Positions 1 to 9,868 of a stretch of 16,611 nucleotides of DNA are shown here, piece after piece. Below the pieces are notes generated by a model. That model was not told the DNA's origin. It searched no databases and was given only the letters and a program-made list of their open reading frames with translations. The DNA lies in assembly GCA_018398765.1 (NCBI GenBank), contig JAHBMJ010002709.1, positions 1 through 16,611 on the forward strand, given 5' to 3'. How positions within the stretch are numbered: the stretch's first letter is position 1; every line of letters begins with the position of its first letter. The DNA comes from Chromera velia (taxonomy: Eukaryota; Sar; Chromeraceae). Made by a program: the position numbers and the translations under genes.

Positions 1-183
1 AAAATTTGGTATCGGAAATGTAACTTAATGACTTCACGTTATAATTTGTTTCTCACTCAATATCGTTGCTAAGAAGCAAAAACAAGGGATATAATCCTGT
101 AGTTTAACAACAAAGTTAAACAAAAATTATAGGCTTTAAATGCTTTAAGACTTGTCTATTTAATCTGTAAATGTTGATCGTTG
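1..183. other. AT-rich host flank, no gene seen
   Basis: This host sequence is strongly AT-rich, in sharp contrast to the GC-rich element that begins at 287. I see no convincing open reading frame, RNA gene or promoter. The only local structure is a small hairpin at 102-121, with 7-bp arms gtttaac/gttaaac around a 6-base loop. It is too short to interpret. Confidence 0.7.
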
Positions 184-214
184 CACACCCTAGGCGACAA
201 AATTATTGAATAAA
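184..214 (+). repeat. Host inverted-repeat arm A (left)
   Basis: The 31-bp segment starting cacaccctaggcgac is repeated in inverted orientation at 15953-15983 with a single mismatch (30/31). The two arms lie on opposite sides of the retrotransposon, so they belong to the locus as it was before insertion. With the retrotransposon removed they would be about 640 bp apart, the size of a short non-autonomous DNA transposon. No target duplication is visible outside the arms, so the family cannot be assigned. Confidence 0.8.
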
Positions 215-247
215 ATTTTTGAGTTTGGCGAAATTTCATTTTTGTGG

Positions 248-271
248 ACTAGGCGACGCACAGTGGTAAAA
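248..271 (+). repeat. Host inverted-repeat arm B (left)
   Basis: The segment actaggcgacgcacagtg followed by an A tract matches the reverse complement of 15621-15646, with two mismatches and one inserted base. It shares the ctaggcgac core with arm A, so the locus has a nested A-B ... B'-A' arrangement. The retrotransposon inserted just beyond the A tract that follows this arm. Confidence 0.75.
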
Positions 272-281
272 AAAAAAAAAG

Positions 282-286
282 AATAG
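282..286. repeat. Target site duplication (left copy), aatag
   Basis: The five bases aatag directly outside the left LTR are repeated exactly directly outside the right LTR at 15440-15444. Five-base duplications are usual for Ty1/copia integrases. The match fixes the LTR limits at 287 and 15439. A 5-base match can arise by chance, but the position agrees with the LTR alignment limits on both sides. Confidence 0.75.
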
Positions 287-1035
287 AGTAAAAAGTAGAG
301 TCTCACCTTTCTTGAGATTCCTCCAATGGAATCCTATAGGCCCTGCCATGTCGATCCTCTAGCCTATCCAGAGGACTCCTCAAACTGCTATACTCCCGAA
401 TTCCTGGCCCTTTCCTATTAGAGGACCACAGCGAATACGTCTCCGTGACGTACTTGTCTAGACCGATACAGATAATCCGAAATAAATATCTGATCAGCCT
501 CTTCACCAAACAGAAAATCTATGAACTCCCACAGTCCACAGTACGCTCCTGCTGGTGGCCTTGTGCATTACTCAGAGCACAAGAGAACCACAGAGAGACA
601 TAGGGCACAGTACAGATCCTACACATGAAGTTCTGTCAATCCCTAGGCCAAGTCTCTCATTCAGACGGACGGTAACCGCCGTGCATATCTGTCTGACTGT
701 CTGGAAATTAATTTGGGACCGGAATTAATTCTGAAGCCTCCGATGGCATAACCGTACCATCGGCCTATTTAAATCCCATATGAAGCTCCGGAGCATACAC
801 CACCATGGTGAGTGCCTCGGGTGTATTTCTAACGCCAAAGTGCATGCAGGCCATACCATGGAACTCACAACATGCACACCTCTGTCGCATGCGCCCCGCC
901 ACCCCATGTGGACGGGCCGCTGCGTGCGCGTCGCTCCTTTCTCTGGCTCGGGGCGAAGGGACGAATGGAAATGCCGGGACCGGAATTCACCCTCCGCGAA
1001 TCTAACTAGAAACGGGACCGTCGTTTACTTTCACA
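287..1035 (-). repeat. 3' LTR (left LTR)
   Basis: This aligns end to end with 14692-15439 at about 95% identity by hand count: roughly 35 substitutions and one 1-bp indel. In element orientation it starts TGTGAAAG and ends CTTTTTACT. The outer end carries TA (289-290) where the other LTR has TG. Imperfect short inverted ends (tgaaa-agta against tgaaagtaa) are visible. The inner limit is slightly ambiguous because the sequence runs into a (ca)n tract at 1032-1040. I found no canonical AATAAA on the minus strand within it. Confidence 0.92.
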
Positions 1036-1046
1036 CACACCCTCCC
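1036..1046 (-). other. Candidate polypurine tract
   Basis: On the minus strand, GGGAGGG (1046-1040) followed by TGTG directly precedes the 3' LTR. This is where the polypurine primer for plus-strand DNA synthesis should lie. The tract is short and a C and a T interrupt the purines upstream (GGGGGCTCGGGAGGG), so the assignment rests mainly on position. Confidence 0.4.
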
Positions 1047-3754
1047 GAGCCCCCGAGGAAAGACTATGGAGCACGCAGCACAACACACCCCCCTCTGATA
1101 AGGAGGAATCCGAAAGCATGAGAAAAGACCTTTTTTTAATCACCCGGCTCCCCAATTTTCCTTATCCTCTTTTCCTGTCGCACAATCATAAAAGAATTAT
1201 TCATGTATCGTTTACCTCTTCTCTCCTCATTCTTTTTTCTCATGCTCTCACGCGCCGTCCTCTTCAAACATCGTTTATTATCCTTTAACAAGTGAGAACA
1301 CACCGGGCTCACGCGTGTGCAGGGCATGCAGGGAAGTGGATACCAGCCAACCAGGCTGGAAGAACGGGATAAAACGAAACCACACCGGGAAAAGCGAAAA
1401 GGAACAGTACAGAAGAACACAGGCCCCCAGCCCATGCCTACTTATGTTAACGGACACATGGGACACACAGCTTATCTGCCTCCAGATAGAGCCCCGCCCC
1501 ATACGCAGAAAACCGAAGACATCTAGCATGCAGGAGCCCGCGCTACCTATCATGCTTCCTGCTCCGGACGGACCCTGCTCTGAATGTTCAAAAGAAATAA
1601 AAGAAAGAAAGGCAAACAAAACACAAGCATTCTTTATGCAACCAAAATGCAGTTCTTTGGAAACCAAGAACCTTTGACAGCCTCAGCATGCCTTGCCCCC
1701 TGGCAAGGAGACCCATTCTCCCCAAGCGGGTCTGTTAAAAGCATAGTCCTTACCACCTTCTCCCCAAATTCTTCTTTTCCTTCTTTCACGCACTTGGACC
1801 GACGGTATGTGTGGCTGGCCACCGACCACCACAAAAAGAAGGGAAAATGTTCTGCATGCCGTGCCCACCCTACTCTAGTTCGGGTCGGCAATGGATTAAG
1901 CCCCCTAACGCAAACCGGCAGCTCAAGGAAAACACGACTGCGAAAGGTCTCTGCCTCCATGGACAGGCCGGGAAGGCCTTTCCCTCCCGGCTCCTTTCCG
2001 TCTGTGAAAACGAATTGAATAAGGGAAAACCCGAAGACGCCCACACCCGGCTAGCGTGCACCGACCATGCACGCTCCTGTGATGTGACGAGCTTCCCCGG
2101 GCCATGCGGAAATCCAAACAAAGAAGAAAGAAGAAGAGAAAATAAACATACAAACACGAACTGCACTTCAAGGAAGGTTCCCCCGAGGCACCCCCGACCC
2201 CTTCACACATGCCTTGCGGAAACAATTAAAATCACAGGAGAGCTACCACGCACTCCCCTGACCTTCTGGGGAAAGGATTTCATAAATACAAACCTACAAA
2301 ACCAAATACACCCGGACTTATACTCACCCCTAACCTGACCTCCCAAAGCGGAGGACAGGCTTCAAGCAGGATGAGAGGCCGGCAGAGGAAAGAAACGCCC
2401 ACAACACACCTGAGCTCTCCTTCTCACCCAAAATGCCCCCTGCACTTGGATCAGGTCTCTCTTGCACGGCAGTTACGCATCCGACCGGGATAGTTCATCT
2501 TGAACGCAGGACGCCCTTGCCATCCTGCTAATACGCTGTGCATAGAGAGACGAGACAAAGAGACGAAAGGTTTCAGTGTGCACATAGCGGTCTTTCCCCC
2601 TGCCTAGGCTGCCACCTGCCAGACGTGATGCTCCCCATGAGTACCCTCCCCCCTTTCTATCTACATTCTCCCGTGGATTCGCTCGGGGGTGATGCAAAGC
2701 CCTGCAGGGAGTGAGACAAAAGTACAGATCAAAGCGTCGGTCAGGCAGCATGCCAACTCCATCACCGCAACGGAGCGCAGACAGGCAGCCAGATCATGAA
2801 TGGGCACAAACAAAAATCCTTCACACTCCCCATGCCAGCTGACAGCGTTCTTTCAGGCTGCTTAACTAGTCTGGCCAGGCCCATTCTGCTCAAAACGGAG
2901 GAAGGAAAACGCACAGGGATTGGACTGTTTGAGTGCTTTGGGCACTCACCTTCACCGCGTAAACAGCCCGTCTGTTTCCTGCGCATGGATTTCTTATGCA
3001 GACGGGCACCAAACACGGAGTGCAGGACAACGGATGCGAACAGACAGGGTAGTGCCTCCTCATAAACATCGGATCCACCCGCCCATACACCCCACATAAT
3101 TGACTGTAGTCTACGATCGTTTGTTCCACCCGAGCTGCCCCAAACAAAATTTAATGCTCGGTTTACATGAAATTTAGGCCTGCCTATTGCATGGCCTCAT
3201 GCATTGCCCGAGCATTGGATGCTTTGCCGATGATGCAGAAGTACATACGTCAACTACGCCAGAGCGTGGAAAACAAATAAATAAAACACGAACACAAACA
3301 GGACGAGGCAGAACAGGACAACTACCGAATATGCATGGCTACGGAGGTATATGGAAGGGTGCAGCGGGAGAGGACCCACTCCTCTGGCTTTCTTGCTTTC
3401 CTGCCTAACTCTTTTTGCTCTCCTGCCTGGCTGAGCCCACGCCCACCCAGCAGGAGACCCCTTGTCTCCTGCCCCTCTTTCTTGTCACCGCCCCATCTAG
3501 TTACCTATCTGGGAGAACAGATTAACGAGAGAGAGAAACGGATAAAAGGGACAAACAGTACCTCTGGCCTATCTAGCTCGTTCTATGCCCAAACCCAAAC
3601 CCTAGTCGTCCCCACCCTGAGCGAAAACAAACCCTATACACGCCTACTTGCAAAGGGACGACAGAGGAGAAAGAGCAGACGACAGAAACAGGACACAAAA
3701 AAGAAAAAGAAAGGCCCCGCACCCCTCCCTTCCAGAAGTTCCACGCCGCCAGAT
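1047..3754 (-). other. 2.7-kb internal region without recognisable gene
   Basis: This stretch lies between the end of RNase H and the 3' LTR, inside the element. Reading frames on both strands are short and overlapping (at most about 175 codons) and none shows a domain or motif I recognise. Runs of hydrophobic residues on the minus strand come from purine-rich plus-strand tracts such as 2117-2142, so they are not good evidence for a membrane protein. Composition is intermediate, with many CA-rich and AAACAAA-like patches. It could be an unusually long 3' untranslated region, a decayed third gene (some large copia elements carry an env-like ORF here), or captured sequence. One nested hairpin is listed separately. 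Confidence 0.6.
3154..3216. other. Nested inverted repeat / possible RNA hairpin
   Basis: A 9-bp outer stem pairs aatgctcgg (3154-3162) with ccgagcatt (3208-3216). Inside it a 6-bp stem pairs tgcatg (3188-3193) with catgca (3198-3203) around a 4-base loop. Both arms are perfect. The function is unknown; it would lie in the 3' noncoding part of the element RNA. Confidence 0.4.
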
Positions 3755-4258
3755 TCATGCCATCTCCCTACCGGGGAGGGCGTACTTGGTCATCACGTTC
3801 ACCACGTTCCTTGATCGTGCAATCCACTGGAGATCTACCCCAAGGACACGCATCTCCTGAATGCACCACTCCAAAACGCCCTGCATGGTCGCATCGGTCT
3901 GGGCCTTGCCAGACCGGAACTGGTCGTAGAGGGGGCCGGAGTCCGTGTAGACGATCACACGGACGTTCTTGAGGCCCCACATTGCCTTGACGAGGGCAAC
4001 GATGCCGAAGAGCTTCTTGAGCAGAAACTCAAAGGCGAACACCTCCCCAGCGGTGGAAGACCTGACCTTCCTGCCCGCCCTCTTGGTGGCCTACGCGATC
4101 CAGTTCTCTAGGAGGGACCGCAGGTCCCCTCGCAGCTCGATCGAGTGCAGGATCCTGACAACATAACCCAACCGTGCAGCGTAAGTCGCAAACTTGAACG
4201 CTACGTCAAAATACGTGTGCACGACGGGCACGAGCCCCACGCTCGTGGAACCCGCTTG
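3755..4258 (-). pseudogene. RNase H domain of pol (broken)
   Basis: The RNase H domain would degrade the RNA strand of the RNA-DNA hybrid during reverse transcription. The frame is open from just below a TGA at 4259-4261 to a TGA at 3755-3757. Candidate catalytic residues are Asp in YFDVAF (4205-4207), Glu in STAGEVFAF (4043-4045) and Asp in VYTDSGPLYD (3941-3943). The C-terminal WIARSRNVVNVMTK matches the copia ending with W, N/D and TK that closes the domain. A TAG at 4091-4093 interrupts it, just before ATKRAGRKVRSS, where copia RNases H usually have the Trp of a W-x-S/T-K motif. The domain is also in a different frame from the RT part upstream, so a frameshift lies within 4204-4258. The TGA at 3755 is the likely natural end of pol. 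Confidence 0.82.
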
Positions 4259-5499
4259 TCAGAGTGCCCCTTCAGTATCTCGATGATGCGTACGACCGTT
4301 TTGAAGACGCGCCTGGAGGGCTTCGAAATCGACTGCGCTACGGTGTGGCCCCACACCGCACGGAGCGGATTCATCCTCACCCCCCACTGCAGAGTCCTGA
4401 CTCCAGCACAGATCGGCTTCTCATACTGGTTGTCAACCTCTTCCTCGGTGGAAGGCTCAGCACTCTTGCCGTCCAAACCCTTCCAGGGTTTGCTCGGATG
4501 CTTCTCCTTCAAAATCTCCCATAGAGGAGCGGTGTCGGTGTTCTCGAGGTACGAGGCCTGGAAGAGGTGAATCTCCCCCGTGGAGACTCTGGAGATGTCC
4601 ATTCCAGAAAACTTCCTCTCTGATCCCTCCCCGATCACACACACGGACCCAAAGCCCAGCCTCTTGTTAAGAGTCTCCTGAAGGGCCTTATGCTCCTTCG
4701 GAGGGGCTCCAATCAGCAAATCATCTATCTAATTCATGATGATGGCTTGGGCTCTCCCTCCCTCAGGGGGAGCCTTGACTGTGATGGCCGTATCCACACG
4801 CTTGAACCCCAACTCCTTGCACACCCCCTCCAACTTATAGTCGAAAAGCTGGGCCGCACAGGGCAGTCCGTAGAGGCCCATCTCCACCAAGTACGTGCCC
4901 TCGGGCTCATACTCGGCCGCCATCCTCCTCAGCTCCTCATACCTGTCGTTAGGGATATCCTTAAACGGGTTCTCCTTAGGGACTTGAGGCAGCACAGAGG
5001 GTAGTGTCGCGCCGACCCGCTCGGCGTTATGATCCTTGGAGGTCAAAAAGGCAGCGGTCACATCCGCCGCCCCCATCTCCATTCCCATGGACACAATGAA
5101 AAGGCAGACGGTGTTGATCCCTGCGATGGATGGCGTTCCGACGTAGGTGTTAACGAGTCGGCCGTCCAGGAAGCCCTTTGCAAAAAACCTCGGTTTAGGC
5201 TTCCGGGCCCCATCGTCCGTCTCTTTCCAAGTGTATCGCCAGCCCATGCCGACGACCACATGAACCTCGTTCCTCTTGACCCTTCTGCCGAGCGTCCGAT
5301 TTCTTACAATGTTCACCAGCCACTCCTTTAGGGCAGCGAGCTTGTGAGACCCCGAGTCTATCTCCTCTTTTGTGGCGGGGAGCTGGGTAGAGCCCTTTTT
5401 GAAACGGCTCATCTCCTCCTCATACACGGCAGCTCCCGTAAACAGGAATCCTGACCGAGGTTTCCTGGATGAAAGGCAAGACAAGTGAGGAAGACCGCA
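4201..5499 (-). pseudogene. Reverse transcriptase domain of pol (broken)
   Basis: This is RNA-dependent DNA polymerase of the Ty1/copia type. In order on the minus strand are an N-terminal WRYTWKETDDG block followed by KPKPRFFAKGF (about 5244-5174), then TYVGTPSIAGINTV, then DVTAAFL with the first catalytic Asp at 5062-5064, LYGLP (4875-4861), and the IDDLLIG active-site box with its Asp pair at 4720-4725. A TAG at 4729-4731 sits directly before IDD, at the aromatic position of the usual Y-x-D-D box, so the enzyme is cut through its active site. The frame ends at a TAG at 4201, and the coding path shifts to the RNase H frame within 4204-4258. The upstream end is also frameshifted, within 5412-5499. 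Confidence 0.9.
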
Positions 5500-5723
5500 C
5501 TACCTACTCCTGGTGGGGCTCTTGGACGTCCCAGCCCGTTTGGGCTTGCCGTCTTCCGGGGGACCTTCTCCCACGCTATCGCCCCAGCGAACGACGGAAT
5601 GCCTCTCTCCTCCCAGAAATCATCATTCCAGTTCCTCTCCGTCACCTCGGGCACTCTCCTTACTCGCTCCTCCCTCAAAACCTCCATCGCACAGAAGGTG
5701 TTGAACCGTTCCCACTGCGGGCC
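5412..5723 (-). pseudogene. Pre-RT segment of pol polyprotein
   Basis: This open stretch lies between the TAA at 5724 and the frameshift into the RT frame. It includes NWNDDFWEERG and GAIAWEKVPRKTASP, and it looks like the spacer that precedes the RT palm in copia polyproteins. No catalytic motif is visible. It is in the same frame as the long unassigned tract upstream (5727-8900), from which it is separated only by the TAA. The switch to the RT frame must lie within 5412-5499, because the RT frame meets a TAG at 5500-5502. Confidence 0.55.
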
Positions 5724-7199
5724 TTACAAAACCTTATCCACCTTGTTTATCTCCTCAACCTCCTCTTTGGGCGGGTTCTGCCTCATGGTGGGTCCTTCTC
5801 CTGCCCTCGGAAGTTTCCCACCCCCCAGGACACCCCACTCATCATCCGAGGAGCTGCTGTCGCTGCCGAAGCCCGGGCCGCTTGCCTTAAACGTTGACAA
5901 GCTTGCTTCCGAGACATACCCGTCCCTGTCCGTAGACGCAACCATAGACGGAGGCTCCGTATCCATCTCCATATTCTCCGCAATAGGGCCCAGTAGCTCA
6001 ACTCCCCCAACCTTATTCCCTTCATCAGATGCCCCCTCGGCAGTAGGAGGACCCCCATGATCCTCCGCTCGCTCCTCTCCGCCTGCGTTCAAAGGAACAC
6101 CAGGTTGAGACTCAGCAGCCTCGGGGACAACACGTGACTCCCCCTTAACAGGAGGCACAGCAGGGACAACAGAAGAGGAAGGCATAGCAGAGGAAGATGA
6201 CGATGCGGAGGGATCTGCAAAGACCGTGTCTGCAGAGCCCTTTGCACCCCCTATCCTTTCTTCCTCCGGCAGCTTCCAAACTCTAACTTCCCGGAGCTTG
6301 ACGGGGTCGTCAATCATATGCACAGCCTCTTTGGAGACTCTCCCTCCCCGAATGTTGAACACGTGCTTGATGGATGACCGCTTCACTCTCCCATCCCTGA
6401 TTTCCTTGACCTTAAAAGCGAGGGGGTCCCTTACCGACAGATCAGGTGCGAGGTCTACCCATCCGTAGCTCCTACACGCCTTTGAATGGAGGGCCACGAG
6501 CTTTCTCCTGTTGTCCCTCTGGACAACTGCCCCCTTCATGGGATAGGCCTCCATCGGCTGACGATCGTACGAGGAGAACTCCAGCGCAGCTGGACCCAAA
6601 ACTCTCCTCTCTTGGACGGGAGTTCCTTCTTTGGACCGGGACCTATCTGCGCCCTCCGGGTGCGTGGAAGGGTCAATCGGCCTATCCTCCAGTTCCAACT
6701 TGTCACTTCTACCCCTTTCGGCAGAAGACTCTGCCCCTCTTTCGTCGTCTCCATCATCCTTGGAGAAGATCCTTCTCACAGACAATCTTCGCGGTCGTCT
6801 GCGAGCAGATAGACGGAGGCGGGCCTTCTTCCCCATGGAGATGCCATGATGTAGAGCTTGGGAAGATCCGGGAGGAACGTCCCCCCCGCCATCTCCCCCT
6901 CCCTTATTATCAGTCCCCCCGCCCCAGTCTCCTCCAGAATAACCCCCTGGAGGTGGGTCATGCGGAGAATCGTCTAGAGAAGGGCCTCCTTGGCCCCCAT
7001 CTCCGTCAAGAAGATCCCCCCCATCATCTCCATCGTCTAGGTCTAACCCGCTTGTTCTGCCCCACAGCAGAGACTCAGAAGCGAAGGTGTCTTCGTCAGT
7101 CTCCTCTTCCTCAGCACCCCAAGCACGAGCGCGAGGTGACCCTTCCCCTCCCCTTCTGTCTGTGCCTGTCTTTGCCATGGATACATCCGAGAGCTCCTT
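5724..7199 (-). pseudogene. IN-RT linker, low-complexity and basic segment, unknown
   Basis: About 490 codons are open between a TAG (7200-7202) and a TAA (5724-5726), in the same frame as its neighbours on both sides. From a Met at 7178, residues 20-110 are acidic and Gly/Asp-rich. Residues 117-136 are strongly basic ([20 protein letters not shown], bases 6830-6771) and resemble a nuclear localisation signal. Residues about 199-305 are more globular in composition (for example [10 protein letters not shown] and [10 protein letters not shown]). Residues 320-450 are Ser/Pro/acidic and end in an [11 protein letters not shown] block. I recognise no family. Ty1 integrase carries a C-terminal nuclear localisation signal in a comparable place, so a role in nuclear entry of the integration complex is a reasonable guess, but it is not shown. 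Confidence 0.6.
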
Positions 7200-8015
<816 letters not shown>

Positions 8016-8435
8016 TTAGGGTGCCAAATAGTCCTTGAGGGTGTCCAAAACCTCTCCCTGATTGATCTCCTCCAGATCGGGGTGGAGCATGAGCGCAAAA
8101 CGACGAGTCCAAGCGTCATACACCCCCCGGCGGTACGTTATGAACACCGGCCGCTCCACCTTCCAATTGTACCCCAGGGGCTCCCCATCGGCCCCCAGGA
8201 GGCGGTTCCCCTTCTCGTCATAAAAGACGGGGCCTGGATCCTTCACCCGCCTTCCCCGCGAAGGAGCGCGATTGTGCTGCCGCACCGTCCCAGGCGTGCG
8301 CAGCACCCCAGGGCCTGACGAGTCCAGGATGGTCCCTTTCATCGAGGAGCTGAGCGGGACAAAGAAATCCGGCAGCAGCGACTCCCCAGAGTCGACGGAA
8401 GCCCTGTTGGACACAGCAGGAGAGGGAGACCATGC
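8016..8435 (-). pseudogene. IN-RT linker, middle segment, unknown
   Basis: About 139 codons are open between two TAA codons (8436-8438 and 8016-8018), in frame with the segments on either side. It contains DPGPVFYDEKGNRLLG, then GYNWKVERPVFITYRRG and YDAWTRRFALMLHPDLEE, which read as a soluble folded protein with a helical end. No start codon is needed, because this is an internal polyprotein piece isolated by nonsense changes. I recognise no family. Confidence 0.55.
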
Positions 8436-8900
8436 TTAGGCGCCCGCCGCCCCTACTTCCCTTACTGAGGCCTCGGCCTGAGCAAGGGAGGGGTCGGGGG
8501 GCTCTGCAGGAGCAGGGGGAGGGAGGGAGGGAAGCAGTGCAGAGGGAAGGGCAAAGGACGAGGGGAGGGCAGAGGAAGACGATAACGAAGCCGACGCCTG
8601 TGCCTCTCTGCTTGAAATCTCCTGATAGCCCTCACGAAGGTGAGTGAGGCGAGGGGCTTCCCGCAAGCCCACAATACCTTCGCCCTTATCCGCCAGTTGG
8701 AAGGAAAATTTCCTTGCCGGCCACTGTGTCCCTCGCTGCAACCCCTCATACCATCCCACCAGAGATGTGCCCGGAAGGACTAGAGGGAATCCCTTGTGAC
8801 CGAGGTCGCTCCTACCGGCCCGTCTATGATACCACACACCCGTGCCCCCCTCCTGCCTTGCAGAAGTTTTCCGGAGTCGCAGATCATCCTGGTCTCCGCC
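8436..8900 (-). pseudogene. Integrase C-terminal extension / start of IN-RT linker
   Basis: This frame is open upstream to beyond 9100, but only the part below about 8900 reads as a continuation of the integrase protein (GTSLVGWYEGLQRGTQWPAR, then KFSFQLADKGEGIVGL). It ends in an Ala/Ser/Pro-rich low-complexity tail before a TAA at 8436-8438. The integrase frame itself ends at a TAG at 8780-8782, so a frameshift lies between 8783 and about 8900. No motif gives a function. Confidence 0.55.
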
Positions 8901-9078
8901 CGCCGGAGCCAGGAGGATGGTTCCTTCTTGATCGAATCGAGACCTCCCCCAAAGGCGGAGGTTGTCCAGGACCGTCTGTAGATGCTCTGCTCGGGATGGA
9001 CCTGCAGGACGGTAAAACGTTCTCCTTGAATGTTTCTCTCCTTGTGCCTGTGGAGAACCGCGACAACATCGTGTATGA

Positions 9079-9868
9079 GCGGAGCCAAAAACTGCACAAT
9101 GACTCCATGTAACTCCGTTCCCAGGGAAGGCATGGACACCACCGCGGTGTCCCCCACTCTCCATCTAGGAGGCGCTTTCCGAAAGGTCAGGGTAAAAGGG
9201 ATGCCCCCCACTGTTTTGTGAAACGCACAGAAATACCCCCAACGTTCTCCCATCGCCACGAGGTGAATCACAGCAAGGGGAAACCGGTGGTTTAGGTCCG
9301 ACATGAGAAGGGCCACTCCCTCCCGATTGCTGCGGATGCAGCGCTCGACCAGAGCCTGCAGACCCTTTCTAACGTACAGAGGTCCCTGATGGTACTCGAT
9401 GGGGTAGAGTCCGGGGGACCTGTTCCCCTGGAGCCACGACTGGAAGGAGGCACCCGCTCCCGCCTTCTCTCCGTCTATGCACACCAGGTGCAGACGCCCC
9501 AGCCAGTGAGCAAAGTAATGTGCGCAGTCGATGAGGGAAGCCTCATCCTTCTCCTTAGCTGGATGGGCCAGAGAGAACCCGGCTCCTGGCTTGTAGAGGA
9601 CGACTATCATCCCAAAGCCCCCTGTCTTGGCCTTCGCGAGAAGATCCTTGAAGAACCAGATATCGACGATCCAGACCATTCCCTTGATCGGCCTCCAATC
9701 TACCGACAGCTTCTCACTCCTTTTGTGAATCCGGGGAGTGATCGCGTTCTTCAGCTGACAGAGGAGACACGCAGAAACCCACCTTCTGCAGTCCTCATCG
9801 ATGTCAATGCCCTCAGCCGCGAGAGTCTCCTTGAGATCGTCGAAGTTCTGGTGTCCGTAGCGCGCGTG
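9079..9868 (-). other. Integrase domain (HHCC and D,D,E)
   Basis: This part of the reading frame above inserts the retrotransposon DNA into the host chromosome. The N-terminal zinc-binding residues are H748 and H753 in LHARYGH, and C781 and C784 in ACLLC. The catalytic triad candidates are D816 in WIVDIWF, D879 in VCIDGEK and E922 in ALVERCI. The last has the usual context of the copia x-x-ERxxR helix. Spacing between the second Asp and the Glu is 42 residues, longer than the usual 35. An RWRVGD motif (about 982-987) begins an SH3-like C-terminal part. The domain lies upstream of RT, which identifies the copia order. Confidence 0.88.

Noticed and set aside
184-193. accctag motifs as telomere-like repeats
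   Set aside because: They are not tandem; they occur singly within longer arms that match each other well beyond the motif.
780-1121. Open frames inside the left LTR
   Set aside because: LTR sequence is normally noncoding. The matching frames in the other LTR are interrupted or altered.
1278-1667. A minus-strand frame with two hydrophobic stretches, a possible membrane protein
   Set aside because: It is isolated and short, overlaps other frames and has no companion domain. The T-rich minus strand produces Phe/Leu/Val runs by chance.
1870-2166. A signal-peptide-like hydrophobic start on the minus strand, suggesting an env-like gene
   Set aside because: The frame begins at GTG, not ATG, and the hydrophobic run is a by-product of a purine-rich plus-strand tract at 2117-2142. 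No following protein domain is visible.
1811-2338. A 175-codon plus-strand open frame, antisense to the element
   Set aside because: It has no recognisable domain and overlaps other unrelated open frames of similar length. Base composition with few TA-type stops explains it.
8432-8647. Short plus-strand frames rich in Arg, Gly and Glu across 8432-8650
   Set aside because: These are antisense shadows of the Ala/Ser/Pro-rich low-complexity tail on the minus strand.
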